Positions 1-8,600 of a stretch of 64,000 nt of DNA are shown here, in pieces (the stretch's first letter is position 1; each line of letters opens with the position of its first letter). The notes under the pieces are model-generated. The model made no database searches. It saw only the letters and a program-made list of their open reading frames with translations, and was not told where the DNA came from. This DNA is from CAWBJP01 sp044867425 (GTDB lineage Bacteria > Actinomycetota > Acidimicrobiia > IMCC26256 > BP-133), in assembly GCA_044867425.1 (NCBI GenBank), contig JBIOUX010000203.1, positions 11,691-75,690 on the forward strand, given 5' to 3'. The position numbers were made by a program, and so were the translations under genes.

Positions 1-2040
1 CCTGACGGCCGGATCCTGTACTGGAACGGAATCGAGAGCCAGGAGAACGCCAGGGGCCCGAGTGCCATGTCGCTTTCTCCGTCCGCCCGTGACAGCCAGG
101 CGCGGGTGCTCGACCTCCGGTCCGGCACGCCTCAGTGGGTCGTCCCGACACCTGAGCGGGGCGCTCATAAGAACCCTGACGTGAAGGAAGGCGACGACGG
201 CGGTGCGCCGGTCGGCGTGTTCCCGCCGCAGGGTCGTTGCGGTGACGGCTTCACCGGGAGCACGGCCTGTGCGCTCGGTGTTCCGGAAAACTCTCCCGAC
301 ACCCCGCCGGACGACGGTGACAACGACGGCGACATGTTCTGCGCCGACGTGACCAGCCTCGCCGACGGCCGGATCCTGATCGCCGGTGGTACCGACTGGT
401 ACAACGAGCCCCGGTTCACCGACCGGGACAAGGGCGACCCCCAGGACTCCGGTGTGGTGGAGCTCGAGGGTCTCCGCAGCGCCAGCACCTTCGACTACCA
501 GACCAACACCTTCACCCAGCAAGGCCCCATGAAGTACGGCCGTTGGTACCCGGGCATGGTTGTCCAGCCCGACGGCAAGGTGCTCATCACCAGTGGTGCC
601 TCGCAGATGACGAACAAGTACCAGGCCGGTCAAGTCCGCCGTGGCGAGGTCTTCGACCCGGCGACCAACGCCTGGACCGAGCAGTACGTCGACAGCAAGT
701 CGGAGACCTCGCTGCCCATGCAGCCCCGCCAGTTCCTGGCTCCTTCCGGTAAGACCTTCTACACCGGTGTGGGCCAGATGTGGGGTCCGTTCGGGCAGGG
801 GGCCGACGAGGCCATCATGATGTTCCAGCAGATGTGGGACCCCGCTTCCAAGCAGTGGTCCATCACAGGCATGGGGCCGTTTGGTGGCCGCTCTGGCACC
901 CAGGTCGTTTCGCAGCTCATGGAGGCGCCCTACGACCAGCTGAACCTGGTGACCTTCGGTGGAACCCTCGGCCCGCCTCCGGGCAACTGGATTCCCGCCA
1001 ACGGGCTCACCACGGTGACCACGATTGACGCCAACGACAACGTGACCAACAAGGTGGTGGGCGAGCTCCACCACCCGCGCTGGTTCCCGTCCGGCGTCCT
1101 CCTCCCCGACGGCAAGATCCTGACCGTCGGCGGCGGTGACAAGGACGAGGTCATCGACCCCGGTGTCGAGGTGGCCGTCAAGGTCGCTGAGGTGTTCGAC
1201 CCGACCTCGGGTAACTGGACTGAGGTTGCGGAGCACACCCGTGACCGCACGTACCACAACTCGGCAATCCTGCTTCCTGACATGCGTGTCCTCCTCGGTG
1301 GCCACGCTCCCATCGCCAGCCACTACGGCGGTGCGAACCAGGACCAGGGCGGCCCGTTCACCAACAACGACAACGACCCGAGCTTCGAGGTCTGGAGCCC
1401 GCCGTACCTGTTCCGTGGTGCTCGTCCCACGATCACCTCGGTCCAGAGCGGTGTCGGCTACGGCCAGAGCTTCGACATCTCGACGCCCAACGCGGGTGAC
1501 ATCGAGAGCGTCGTGCTCCTCAAGACCCCGTCGGCTCAGCACGTGAACGACAGCGATGGCCGCGGCCTGAAGCTCGAGTTCACCCAGAGCGGAAGCAACA
1601 CCCTGACGGCGATCGCCCCGCCCAGCGGGAACGTCGCTCCTCCGGGTCCCTACTACCTCGTCGTGAACAAGAAGAGCCTCCAGGGGTCCATCCCCTCGGT
1701 CGCCAGCATCGTCAACGTGGGCGCGGCGAACGACGCTGTTGCTCTCAAGCCGATGCCGGACGACATCGCGGCTCCGACCGGTGGCTCCGCCACCCCTGAC
1801 GAGGACACCAGCCAGGCTGCCAAGAGCTCCAAGCAGGCCAACGAGGCTGCCAAGGGCATGCCGGCCCCCATCGCGGGCCCGGCCACCCAGGCGACCGAGA
1901 CGGCTGCCCAGGCTTACACCAGCCTGTCCGCTGCTCCGATCAACGCCACGACTCCGTTCTCCTCGCCGGCCCTTCCTGCGGCCGCCATGGGGGTTGCGGG
2001 TGTGGTAGGCGTGACGGTCAGACGCTGGTTCAGGCGTTAA
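1..2040 (+). CDS. Galactose-oxidase-like secreted copper radical oxidase, 5' end outside window
   Basis: The frame is open from base 1 (PDGRILYWNG, a kelch strand) into the ATG at 67, so that ATG is internal and the N-terminus lies outside. Kelch-type blades are followed by a C-terminal DUF1929/galactose-oxidase Ig-like domain (about codons 460-580). The residues of the galactose oxidase/GlxA radical-copper site can be placed: Cys in DMFCADV (about nt 340), Tyr in GRWYPG, the Tyr-His pair in RTYHNSAILLPD, and His in SAQHVND. This supports a mononuclear Cu enzyme with a Cys-Tyr cofactor that oxidises an alcohol or aldehyde to give H2O2; the substrate is unknown. The tail is Ala/Thr/Pro-rich and ends in a short hydrophobic segment plus RRWFRR, as in a membrane or cell-wall anchor. 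Copper-protein genes follow downstream. The family is clear; oxidase activity is inferred. Confidence 0.8.
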   Translation, partial: PDGRILYWNGIESQENARGPSAMSLSPSARDSQARVLDLRSGTPQWVVPTPERGAHKNPDVKEGDDGGAPVGVFPPQGRCGDGFTGSTACALGVPENSPDTPPDDGDNDGDMFCADVTSLADGRILIAGGTDWYNEPRFTDRDKGDPQDSGVVELEGLRSASTFDYQTNTFTQQGPMKYGRWYPGMVVQPDGKVLITSGASQMTNKYQAGQVRRGEVFDPATNAWTEQYVDSKSETSLPMQPRQFLAPSGKTFYTGVGQMWGPFGQGADEAIMMFQQMWDPASKQWSITGMGPFGGRSGTQVVSQLMEAPYDQLNLVTFGGTLGPPPGNWIPANGLTTVTTIDANDNVTNKVVGELHHPRWFPSGVLLPDGKILTVGGGDKDEVIDPGVEVAVKVAEVFDPTSGNWTEVAEHTRDRTYHNSAILLPDMRVLLGGHAPIASHYGGANQDQGGPFTNNDNDPSFEVWSPPYLFRGARPTITSVQSGVGYGQSFDISTPNAGDIESVVLLKTPSAQHVNDSDGRGLKLEFTQSGSNTLTAIAPPSGNVAPPGPYYLVVNKKSLQGSIPSVASIVNVGAANDAVALKPMPDDIAAPTGGSATPDEDTSQAAKSSKQANEAAKGMPAPIAGPATQATETAAQAYTSLSAAPINATTPFSSPALPAAAMGVAGVVGVTVRRWFRR

Positions 2041-2066
2041 CCGCGCTCAACCAGCTGAAGCACCTT

Positions 2067-2098
2067 GGCTACGGCGGCCCCCCGGGGCCGCCGTAGCC
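2067..2098 (+). terminator. Strong hairpin terminator after the oxidase gene
   Basis: A near-perfect inverted repeat starts 26 nt after the stop. The stem GGCTACGGCGGCC pairs with GGCCGCCGTAGCC around a 6-nt loop and is followed by GTTTGTGG. It is a typical GC-rich actinobacterial terminator with little U tract. Confidence 0.75.
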
Positions 2099-2154
2099 GT
2101 TTGTGGCTCTAATCTTTCCTGTTAGGGACGCGTACTTTTGGGGAGGTTCAGAAG

Positions 2155-3390
2155 GTGAAGACGGTCCGTGTCGCGCTGGCCTTGGCGGCGTCGCTGTCGC
2201 TGACGGTCGGCTCGCTGCCGGCGGACGCCCACACCGGCGACTTCCTCGCCCGGCCCATCTTCGAGCGCCTCGACCCGGACATCCCCGGGCTCGAGGTCCA
2301 GATCGTCTACACAGCCAACTACCAGTTCCTGGTCACCAATCCGACTCCCACCGAGCTCGTCGTGGTGGCCGAGACCGGCGAGCCGTTCCTCCGCATCGGA
2401 CCCGACGGCGCCTTCGGCAACTTCAACTCCCCGTCCTGGTACAACTCCAACGTCCCCGACGGTCTCCTGCCCAACCAGATCCCCAAGCGGGCCAAGCCCG
2501 GACCCGACGTGGAGCCGGCTTGGACCAAGGTGTCCCGGGAGGCGTCATGGGGCTGGTACGACCATCGCCTCCACCCGGTCGAGCGCTACGTCCAGAAGAA
2601 GGTCCAGGAGTCCCGGGTGCCGGTGAACCTGGGGCCCTGGGAGGTCCCGGTCCGCTACGGGGACACCGCCGGGAAGATCAAAGGCCGTTTCGAGTACAAG
2701 CCGCAGCTGGGCACCTACGAGGCCGTGTTGCGATCGCCCGACAAGCCCGCCGAAGGCGTGACCGTGGCGGTCGTCTCGGCCCAGGTTCCCGCCATCTTCC
2801 TGCAGAACACCTCCCCCCGGACCGTCACGGTCCTGGGGTCGGAGGGCGAACCCTTCGTGCGCATCGGCCCCAACGTCGAGGTCAACCTCCACAGCCCCAG
2901 CTATATCCAGATGCAACAGGCCATCGCCAAGACGCCGGAATCCGCCGAGGGGGTCGGCCAGGTCGAGGCTGACGCCCAGAGCCCGCCCAACTGGCAGGAG
3001 GTTCAGAAGTCGCCCCAGTGGCGCTGGCTCGAGTTCCGGGCCGCCCCGCCTCCGGGGGACCCGCCCAAGGAGCTCACCGACCGCCAGGACCCGACCACGG
3101 TCAAGACCTGGAAGGTTCCCCTCCTCATCGGCGAGAACCATACCGAGGTCACCGGCATCACGCAGTTCGTCCCCATCGCCAAGGTCAGGGAGCGGGCCCG
3201 GGGCCGGTCGACGGACGGAGGCGGCGGCGGCAAGGCGCTGCCTCTGCTGGCCGGGGTCTCGCTGGCCACGCTGGCGGTCGGCTACGTGATGCTCAAGCCG
3301 AGCAAGACCAAGAGGGCTGAGAAAGCGACGGCCCGGAAGACCCAGCCCATCCGTCACCGCAGCCGGTCCACCCCGAAGAAGAAGAGGTAG
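2155..3390 (+). CDS. Secreted, membrane-anchored protein with internal duplication
   Basis: GTG start with GGGGAGG 8 nt upstream. The 411-aa product has a signal peptide (residues 1-25, cleavage near ADA-HTG), two copies of a roughly 150-residue module, a transmembrane helix (about 360-380) and a very basic Lys/Arg tail. The copies align around GEPFLRIGP (about 75-83) and GEPFVRIGP (about 231-239). Each is followed by a Ser-Pro-Ser segment, a W(T/Q)xV motif and a Trp-rich stretch (SWGWYDHRLHP; QWRWLEFRAAP). No known catalytic motif is visible. The neighbours are secreted copper proteins, so a surface role is likely. Function is unknown; the architecture (signal, two repeats, TM, basic tail) is clear. 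Confidence 0.8.
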   Translation: MKTVRVALALAASLSLTVGSLPADAHTGDFLARPIFERLDPDIPGLEVQIVYTANYQFLVTNPTPTELVVVAETGEPFLRIGPDGAFGNFNSPSWYNSNVPDGLLPNQIPKRAKPGPDVEPAWTKVSREASWGWYDHRLHPVERYVQKKVQESRVPVNLGPWEVPVRYGDTAGKIKGRFEYKPQLGTYEAVLRSPDKPAEGVTVAVVSAQVPAIFLQNTSPRTVTVLGSEGEPFVRIGPNVEVNLHSPSYIQMQQAIAKTPESAEGVGQVEADAQSPPNWQEVQKSPQWRWLEFRAAPPPGDPPKELTDRQDPTTVKTWKVPLLIGENHTEVTGITQFVPIAKVRERARGRSTDGGGGGKALPLLAGVSLATLAVGYVMLKPSKTKRAEKATARKTQPIRHRSRSTPKKKR

Positions 3391-3458
3391 CCGGGGCGCG
3401 TACCCCCCCGGGTGGGACAAAGGGGACAATGGGTACGCAGTCGAATTAGAGGAGCACC

Positions 3459-3875
3459 ATGTCCGCATTCCGTCGTAGCAGCTTCGTCGGCATCGCCTTC
3501 GCTGTCATGGCGCTGGGCGCCCTCGTCCCCGCCCTGCCGGCCGGGGCTGACGAGCACCAGATGGCGGCGTTCTTCATCGAGTACACGCCCAAATCGGTGG
3601 ACACCAACGAGGGCGACAGCCTGCTCTTCGCCAACACCGACCCCTTCTCGGGCGAGGGTCACACCGTGACCCACAACGCCAGGCCCGGCGAGCCACGGCT
3701 CTTCGACACCGACGTCGTTCCCTTCGGATCGACCGTTCGGGTCCCGGGCATCGAGCACCTCAAGAAGGGCGACTACCTCATCGTGTGCCGGGTGCACCCG
3801 ATCATGCGGGGATACCTGTCGATCGGCGGAGCTCCCCGCCCGATCACCGACACCATCTCCGACTTCCTGTTCTGA
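3459..3875 (+). CDS. Secreted cupredoxin (blue copper protein)
   Basis: The 138-aa product starts at an ATG preceded by GAGGAG. It has a signal peptide (residues 1-30, ALPAGA-DEH) and one plastocyanin-like domain. A full type 1 copper set is present: His68 (GEGHTV), Cys110, His113 and Met116 (CRVHPIM). Proteins of this kind carry single electrons outside the membrane or bind copper. It lies 69 nt after the duplicated-domain protein in the same direction and may share its transcript. A hairpin follows at 3900-3920. Confidence 0.82.
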   Translation: MSAFRRSSFVGIAFAVMALGALVPALPAGADEHQMAAFFIEYTPKSVDTNEGDSLLFANTDPFSGEGHTVTHNARPGEPRLFDTDVVPFGSTVRVPGIEHLKKGDYLIVCRVHPIMRGYLSIGGAPRPITDTISDFLF

Positions 3876-3899
3876 CCCGCCGGGCGTGACACGCGAATC

Positions 3900-3920
3900 A
3901 GCCCCGGCAGGACCGGGGCT
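3900..3920. terminator. Hairpin between cupredoxin and tRNA-Val fragment
   Basis: The stem AGCCCCGG/CCGGGGCT has a 5-nt loop. The same stem with a different loop occurs at 13219-13240, just 3' of the intact tRNA-Val on the minus strand. This copy is therefore probably the original tRNA-Val terminator, displaced by the insertion, and it may also end transcription of the cupredoxin gene. Confidence 0.6.
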
Positions 3921-3931
3921 GACCCTGTGGT

Positions 3932-3979
3932 GTGGGCGCTAGAGGATTTGAACCTCTGACCCCTTCCGCGTCAAGGAAG
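3932..3979 (-). repeat. attL: 3' half of tRNA-Val (displaced copy)
   Basis: Identical over 48 nt to 13258-13305. It contains the tRNA-Val 3' acceptor strand, T arm, variable loop and anticodon stem up to the anticodon loop, then diverges. It has no CCA (the complement reads ACACC), whereas the right copy encodes ACCA. This is the junction fragment expected after integration within a tRNA. Confidence 0.85.
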
Positions 3980-4077
3980 ATCGGGGCCTTGGCCTGAACT
4001 GCCACTCTTGTTATTCGAGCAGGTCAGGGGAGTTTTCGCTTGTCCGCCAGTGACCGGCAGAACCCCTCCATGCCACC

Positions 4078-4104
4078 TCGTTATGGCACGTTCGTGGCAC
4101 GCCG
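4078..4104 (+). repeat. Inner-end repeat, left copy
   Basis: A 27-nt sequence containing TTATGGCACGTTCGTGGCAC is identical to 13174-13200 in the same orientation. With flanking bases each copy also has the inverted pair TGCCA...TGGCA. The copies lie about 100 nt and about 60 nt inside the two ends of the element, where integrase arm-type or excisionase sites would be expected. Confidence 0.7.
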
Positions 4105-4163
4105 AGTCGGTCCTGCCGCAACGAGCCGTTGCGATTTTTTCGAATCTCTGGAACACTGGAACC

Positions 4164-4625
4164 GTGGCGAAGTCTGCAGACCGATTCGAGCCTGACCCGG
4201 TCAGGCCTGCGGCTGATGAGTCCGCTCTCCTCGAGCGGCTGCGCCAGGCACTGGAGGCGCCCGGTGCCCGCGCCTCGGCGGCAAGGCTGCTGGCCGCCGG
4301 CGGAAAACCGCTCGAGCTGCCCGAGTCCGTGTACCGGGTGCTCGTCCAGACGGTGCGGGAGATGGCCGAGGGCAACGCGGTGGCCGTCATCCCGGTGCGT
4401 GCGGAGCTCACCACCCAGGAGGCGGCGGATCTCCTCGGCGTGTCCCGCCCATACCTCATCAAGCTGCTCGAAGAGGGGGCCCTCCCCTGCACCCTCACGG
4501 CCGGAAGTCACCGCCGTGTCCGTCTCTCCGATGTGCTTGCCTACCGGCGGGTCCGCGACCGCGAACGACGGGCGGCCCTCGACGAGATGAGCGCCGAGGC
4601 GGAGCGGCTCGGCCTGCGCTACTGA
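4164..4625 (+). CDS. Excisionase-fold antitoxin / DNA-binding partner of PIN toxin
   Basis: GTG start (VAKSADRFEPD); the longer frame upstream runs through the repeat and looks non-coding. The 153-aa product has a helix-turn-helix of the MerR/excisionase type at about residues 78-125 (LTTQEAADLLGVSRPYL, then HRRVRLSDVLAYRR). The stop is 39 nt before the PIN-domain gene. Proteins with this fold next to PIN toxins usually act as antitoxins and bind their own promoter. No clear Shine-Dalgarno is seen, so translation may be leaderless. Confidence 0.75.
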   Translation: MAKSADRFEPDPVRPAADESALLERLRQALEAPGARASAARLLAAGGKPLELPESVYRVLVQTVREMAEGNAVAVIPVRAELTTQEAADLLGVSRPYLIKLLEEGALPCTLTAGSHRRVRLSDVLAYRRVRDRERRAALDEMSAEAERLGLRY

Positions 4626-4664
4626 TCCGCCACCCCGGCCAGCGTCCTCGCTAGGGTCCGACCG

Positions 4665-5231
4665 GTGACCGTCTCGGTCGTCCTCGACGCCTGCGTGCTC
4701 TATCCCATCGGGTTGCGGGACACGCTGCTCAACCTCACCGAAGCCGGCTGCTACCGGGTGCACTGGACCGAGGAGATCCTGACCGAGACGACTCGGAACA
4801 TCGTCGAAGACACGCCGGGCCTCACGGCCGGACACCTCGGCAAGACGTTCGCCGCGATGCGCCGGGCCTTCCCTGACGCCATGGTCGAGGGCTACGAACA
4901 CCTCGTCGACTCGATGACCAACCACCCGAAAGACCGCCACGTCCTGGCCGCCGCAGTCGCCGCCGAGGCTGAGGTGATCGTGACCCTGAACACGCGGCAC
5001 TTCCCCCAAGTCGCCTGCGATCCGCACGGGATCGCCGTGCAGACCCCCGACGCCCTCCTGTGCGAGGCCGTCACGGCTTGGCCGGAATTGGTGGCCGCGG
5101 TTCTGGTAGCTCAGGCCGGGCGAAAGACGCGCCCCGCGATGTCCACCGGCGAGATGCTCGACCGCCTCGCTACCCACGTTCCCCAGTTCGTCGCCCTGGT
5201 GAAGCCCCTGATGCTGAACGAGATGGCCTGA
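4665..5231 (+). CDS. PIN-domain ribonuclease toxin (VapC-like)
   Basis: The 188-aa product starts at GTG. The PIN fold is recognisable from the N-terminal strand with its acidic residue (VSVVLDACVLYP, Asp8), an acidic mid-segment (WTEEILTE) and the C-terminal acidic motif (NHPKDRHVLAAA), together able to bind Mg2+ in an RNase site. A C-terminal extension of about 60 residues, longer than minimal VapC, follows. It pairs with the upstream excisionase-fold gene. Toxicity and RNA target are inferred from the family. Confidence 0.75.
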   Translation: MTVSVVLDACVLYPIGLRDTLLNLTEAGCYRVHWTEEILTETTRNIVEDTPGLTAGHLGKTFAAMRRAFPDAMVEGYEHLVDSMTNHPKDRHVLAAAVAAEAEVIVTLNTRHFPQVACDPHGIAVQTPDALLCEAVTAWPELVAAVLVAQAGRKTRPAMSTGEMLDRLATHVPQFVALVKPLMLNEMA

Positions 5232-5258
5232 CGATGACCCACTTGGGGCGACCCGGAT

Positions 5259-5302
5259 TTCGGGACGCTGAGGTCGCGGGTTCAAATCCCGCCGTCCCGA
5301 CA
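5259..5302 (+). pseudogene. 3' half of tRNA-Pro(CGG): attachment-site scar
   Basis: The sequence reads as a tRNA from the anticodon loop on: loop TTCGGGA (anticodon CGG), 3' anticodon strand CGCTG, variable loop AGGTC, T arm GCGGG-TTCAAAT-CCCGC, acceptor strand CGTCCCG and A. The upstream bases do not complete the D arm or anticodon stem. The breakpoint is at the same tRNA position as in the tRNA-Val duplication, which points to a second tyrosine-integrase attachment site. No intact tRNA-Pro is in the window. Confidence 0.65.
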
Positions 5303-5316
5303 GAGAGAAACTGCTG

Positions 5317-5344
5317 CTCAGGGCCGGATTGGGCCGGTCCTGAG
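5317..5344 (+). terminator. Hairpin after the tRNA-Pro half
   Basis: CTCAGGGCCGG and CCGGTCCTGAG pair over 11 bp with one G-T wobble and a 6-nt loop, 15 nt after the tRNA-Pro fragment. It is probably the original tRNA-Pro terminator carried with the half tRNA. Confidence 0.55.
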
Positions 5345-5657
5345 TCGCGTTCAGAGGCGGCGTGAACGGCCGACAGACCATAAAAAGACCACAAACATCG
5401 CGGGCACTCGGGGTCAAGAGGCGGCGTCCAAATGCACTCTCGGCCACGGAGAGTTGCCATCAGCTCTGCCTGTCGGGCGGCCGGGAACGACGTCCGACCC
5501 GGCCCACGTGACGGGGCCGTGCTGGTCTGACTTCGGCCACGAACAGTGAGTGGCTGGCGGCGAGAGGTCTCACGCGACCCGCCAGACGACGAGCCGAACG
5601 CCGAATGATGCGCGGGGTCAAACCAATCGGGCCGCTGCTTGGCGCCTCAAGGGTTGT

Positions 5658-8600
5658 TCACGTCAGGAGATGAACGGCGCGACGCTCGATGTTGGCAAGG
5701 CCACGCTCTCGTGCGGTGGCGACGACCTGGCCGAGGAGGTCCCGGGCCCGCTCGACGTCGCCGGGCCGGGCCCGGGCGAGAAGCATCCGGGCCCACTCCA
5801 GCTGGGTTCGAGCCAGCCAGATCGGGGCGCCGATGCGCTCGTGGGTGGTGGCGGCGCTGGCGAAGCGGCGCTCGGCCTCGTCGAAGTCGCCGAACGTGGT
5901 GGCCAACGCGGCCAGGTAGTGGGCCACGGCGCCGAGCGCTCCTCCGCTGGTGAAGGAGATCTGGCTGGCATACGGTAGGAGCAGGTCGAAGAGCACTTGG
6001 GCCCGGCCCCGGTCACCCAAAAAGGCGCAGACGGCGGCGCACTGCGGCACGGCGAGCATCCAGGCGTTGTCCAGAGGCACAGCGAAGTTCTCACCGGCCA
6101 GCATTTCGTAGTGCGCGATGGCCTCGTCGGGCCGGTCGAGCTCGCAGAGGAGCAGCGCCAGGTAGGCCCGCAACAGAGGGAGGCCGGGGACCGCGGCCAC
6201 CCTTTCAGTGAGGAGCTCCTCGAGCTCACCGAGCCGGCCCTGTTCGAAGCGGACGAGGAACAGGTGGCCAGCCAGGAAGCTGGCGGCATCGAGCTGGCCG
6301 GTGGCCTGCCCCAGTTCGAAACCGGCCCGGGCTCGGCGCTCGCCCTCTTCGAGGTCCCCAGCGAGGATGGTGCGAGCAGTCGCGGTTAGCCCCACCAGCC
6401 ACCGCAGCGTGGGCTGCCCCAGCTCCTCGGTGAGGCGCTCGGCCGCCTCGAGGTGGAGGTCGGCCTCCTCAATGTCGCCCGACTCGACGAGGGCGCGGAA
6501 GCGAAGCAGCAAGGCCCGGGCGGTGATGACGGGGTCACCCAGGCGCTCGGCCAGCGGAACGAGTTCCTCGGTGTTGGCCAGTCGCTCCTCCAGGGTGTCC
6601 GGGAAGGAGATCGTGAAGAACCGCTCGAGCAGGACGTGGGCGAGCGTGGCGACGTCCCCTGAGCGGCGGGCGATGGCCAGGGCCTCGTCCGCCAGGCGTA
6701 TCCGCCGCTCCCGGTCGCCGGCGTACATGAGCTCCACCCCGAGGGCGGCGAGCAGCCGGGCCCGGGTCGGGGTGTCGTCGTCTCCCCCGGCCTCGAGCGC
6801 GGCTTCGAAGGCCGTCACGCGCTCGTGGTCGACCTCGCCGACGACGCTCGAGAACATGCCCCGGGTATTGGCCAGTGCCGCCCGAGCCACGGCATCCGCG
6901 TCGCCCCGCTCGGCGGCGAGGCCAGAGGCGTGCAGCAGCGTCTCTCGGTGGGACGGGTCACCCGCTCGGCGCTGGGCCTCCCCCATGGCGATCAGAAGCT
7001 CGATCCGTTCCTCTTCGGCGGAGCCCTCAGCAATGTCAAGCAACTCCAACGCCTGCTGGTAGTACGTCACCGCCTCGTCGTGGGCGAGTTGAGCCAGAGC
7101 CCGGTCGCCGGCCCGGGTGGCGTAGTCGACGGCCCGAGCAGTGTCGGCGGCTGGGGCGGCCGTCCGGGCCCAGTGGTGGGCCAAGGCGGGAAGGTAGTCG
7201 TCGAGGGCGCGGCCGTGGAGCGATTCGATGGCTTCTGCCACGCGGCGGTGGAGGGCCACGCGGCGAGGTCCGGACAGCTCGTCGTAGAGCGTCGCACGCA
7301 CCAGGGCATGGGCGAATCGGTAGCGGGCCCCAGGGACCTCGACGAGCAGGCGGGCGTTGGTGGCCTCCTCGAAGGCGGCGAAGACCTCGTCCTCTTCGAC
7401 TCCCGCGGCTCGCTCGACCACGGCCGCTTCAAACTCCGGGCCGACCACCGCGGCGGTGGCTAGCACCCGGTTGGTCGCCTCGGTGAGGCGCGACAAGCGC
7501 CGGCCGACGACGTCCCGTACTCCTTCTGGAATGCCGAGCTCGTCGACGGCCGCATTGAGGACCCACCGGCCGTCGCGCTGCTCGATGGCGCCCGATTCCG
7601 ACAGGTGGCGCAGCACCTCGGCGACGAAGAAGGGGTTTCCCTCCGTCTCCCGCCATACCACCCTGGGCAGCTGCTGTTCCTCCTCCTCAAGACTGTGGCC
7701 GGCGGCCGTCTCGATGAAGGCGGCCACCCCGGAGACGTCCAGGCCCGAGAGCACCAGGCGTTGCATCCCCCCGTCGCGGCGAAGCTCGGCGAGAAGGTCG
7801 CTCATCGGGTGGCCGCGGCCGATGTCGCTGTCGCGGTAGGTGATGAGGACTAAGAGGCGCAGCGCTTCCTGGGAACGCAACACGTGGCGCAGCAACAGGA
7901 GTGTCGGCTTGGCCGCCCAGTGGAGATCGTCGAGGACCAGGAGGACAGGCGCTTCAGCGGAAACGTCGGCGAGCCAGGCGGCTAGGGCGTCGAAGAGGCG
8001 GTAGCGCTCGGTCTCGGGATCGGAGCGCAGCGGCTCGGGAAGGTCACCGACGAACTCGGTCAGCTCGGGGAGGAGCCGGGCCAGCTCTCCGGCGTAGCGC
8101 CCGAGGCGGCGGTTCTCGGCAGAAGTGACGTAGTGGCGCAGGGCCTCGACGAACGGTTGGTAGGGAACACCGAGGTCCTCGTCACAGCGGCCGGCCAGCA
8201 CGACTCCGCCCGACTCGCCGGTCCGAACGGCTAGCTCGACGGCCAGTCGGGTCTTACCGATGCCCGGTTCACCGGCCAGGAGTGCCACCCGCCGCTCACC
8301 CGCGGTTGCCTCCTTCCAAAGTTGCTGGAGGCGCTCCAGTTCCTCCTCCCGGCCAACGAAAACCCGCCCCGTCCGGGTCAGGAACGCAGGCATCGGAAGG
8401 ACGGATCCAGCGAGCGGCTCCCAACGCACCTCGTAGGCCGCCACCGGCGCCGGCAAGCCCTTCAGGTCGAGCGCACCCACCGGTACAAACTGATGGCTGC
8501 CAGCGGTGCCGGCCAGCAGACGCACTACCTCGGTCACGAGAATCTTGGTGCCGCCGGCGGCCGCGCACAGCCGGGCAGCTTCGATGACCGGCGTGCCGAA

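Larger units (their letters stand above)
5232..5657. other. Gene-free stretch with tRNA-Pro half and hairpin
   Basis: 426 bases between the PIN toxin and the convergent cyclase regulator. It holds the tRNA-Pro 3' half (5259-5302) and its hairpin (5317-5344). From 5345 to 5657 no convincing coding frame, repeat or RNA is seen. Confidence 0.6.

Noticed and set aside
4008..4163. Extension of the antitoxin frame upstream of GTG 4164
   Set aside because: The extra 52 codons run through the 27-nt inner-end repeat and do not resemble HTH proteins; the GTG at VAKSADRF fits the homologous region better.
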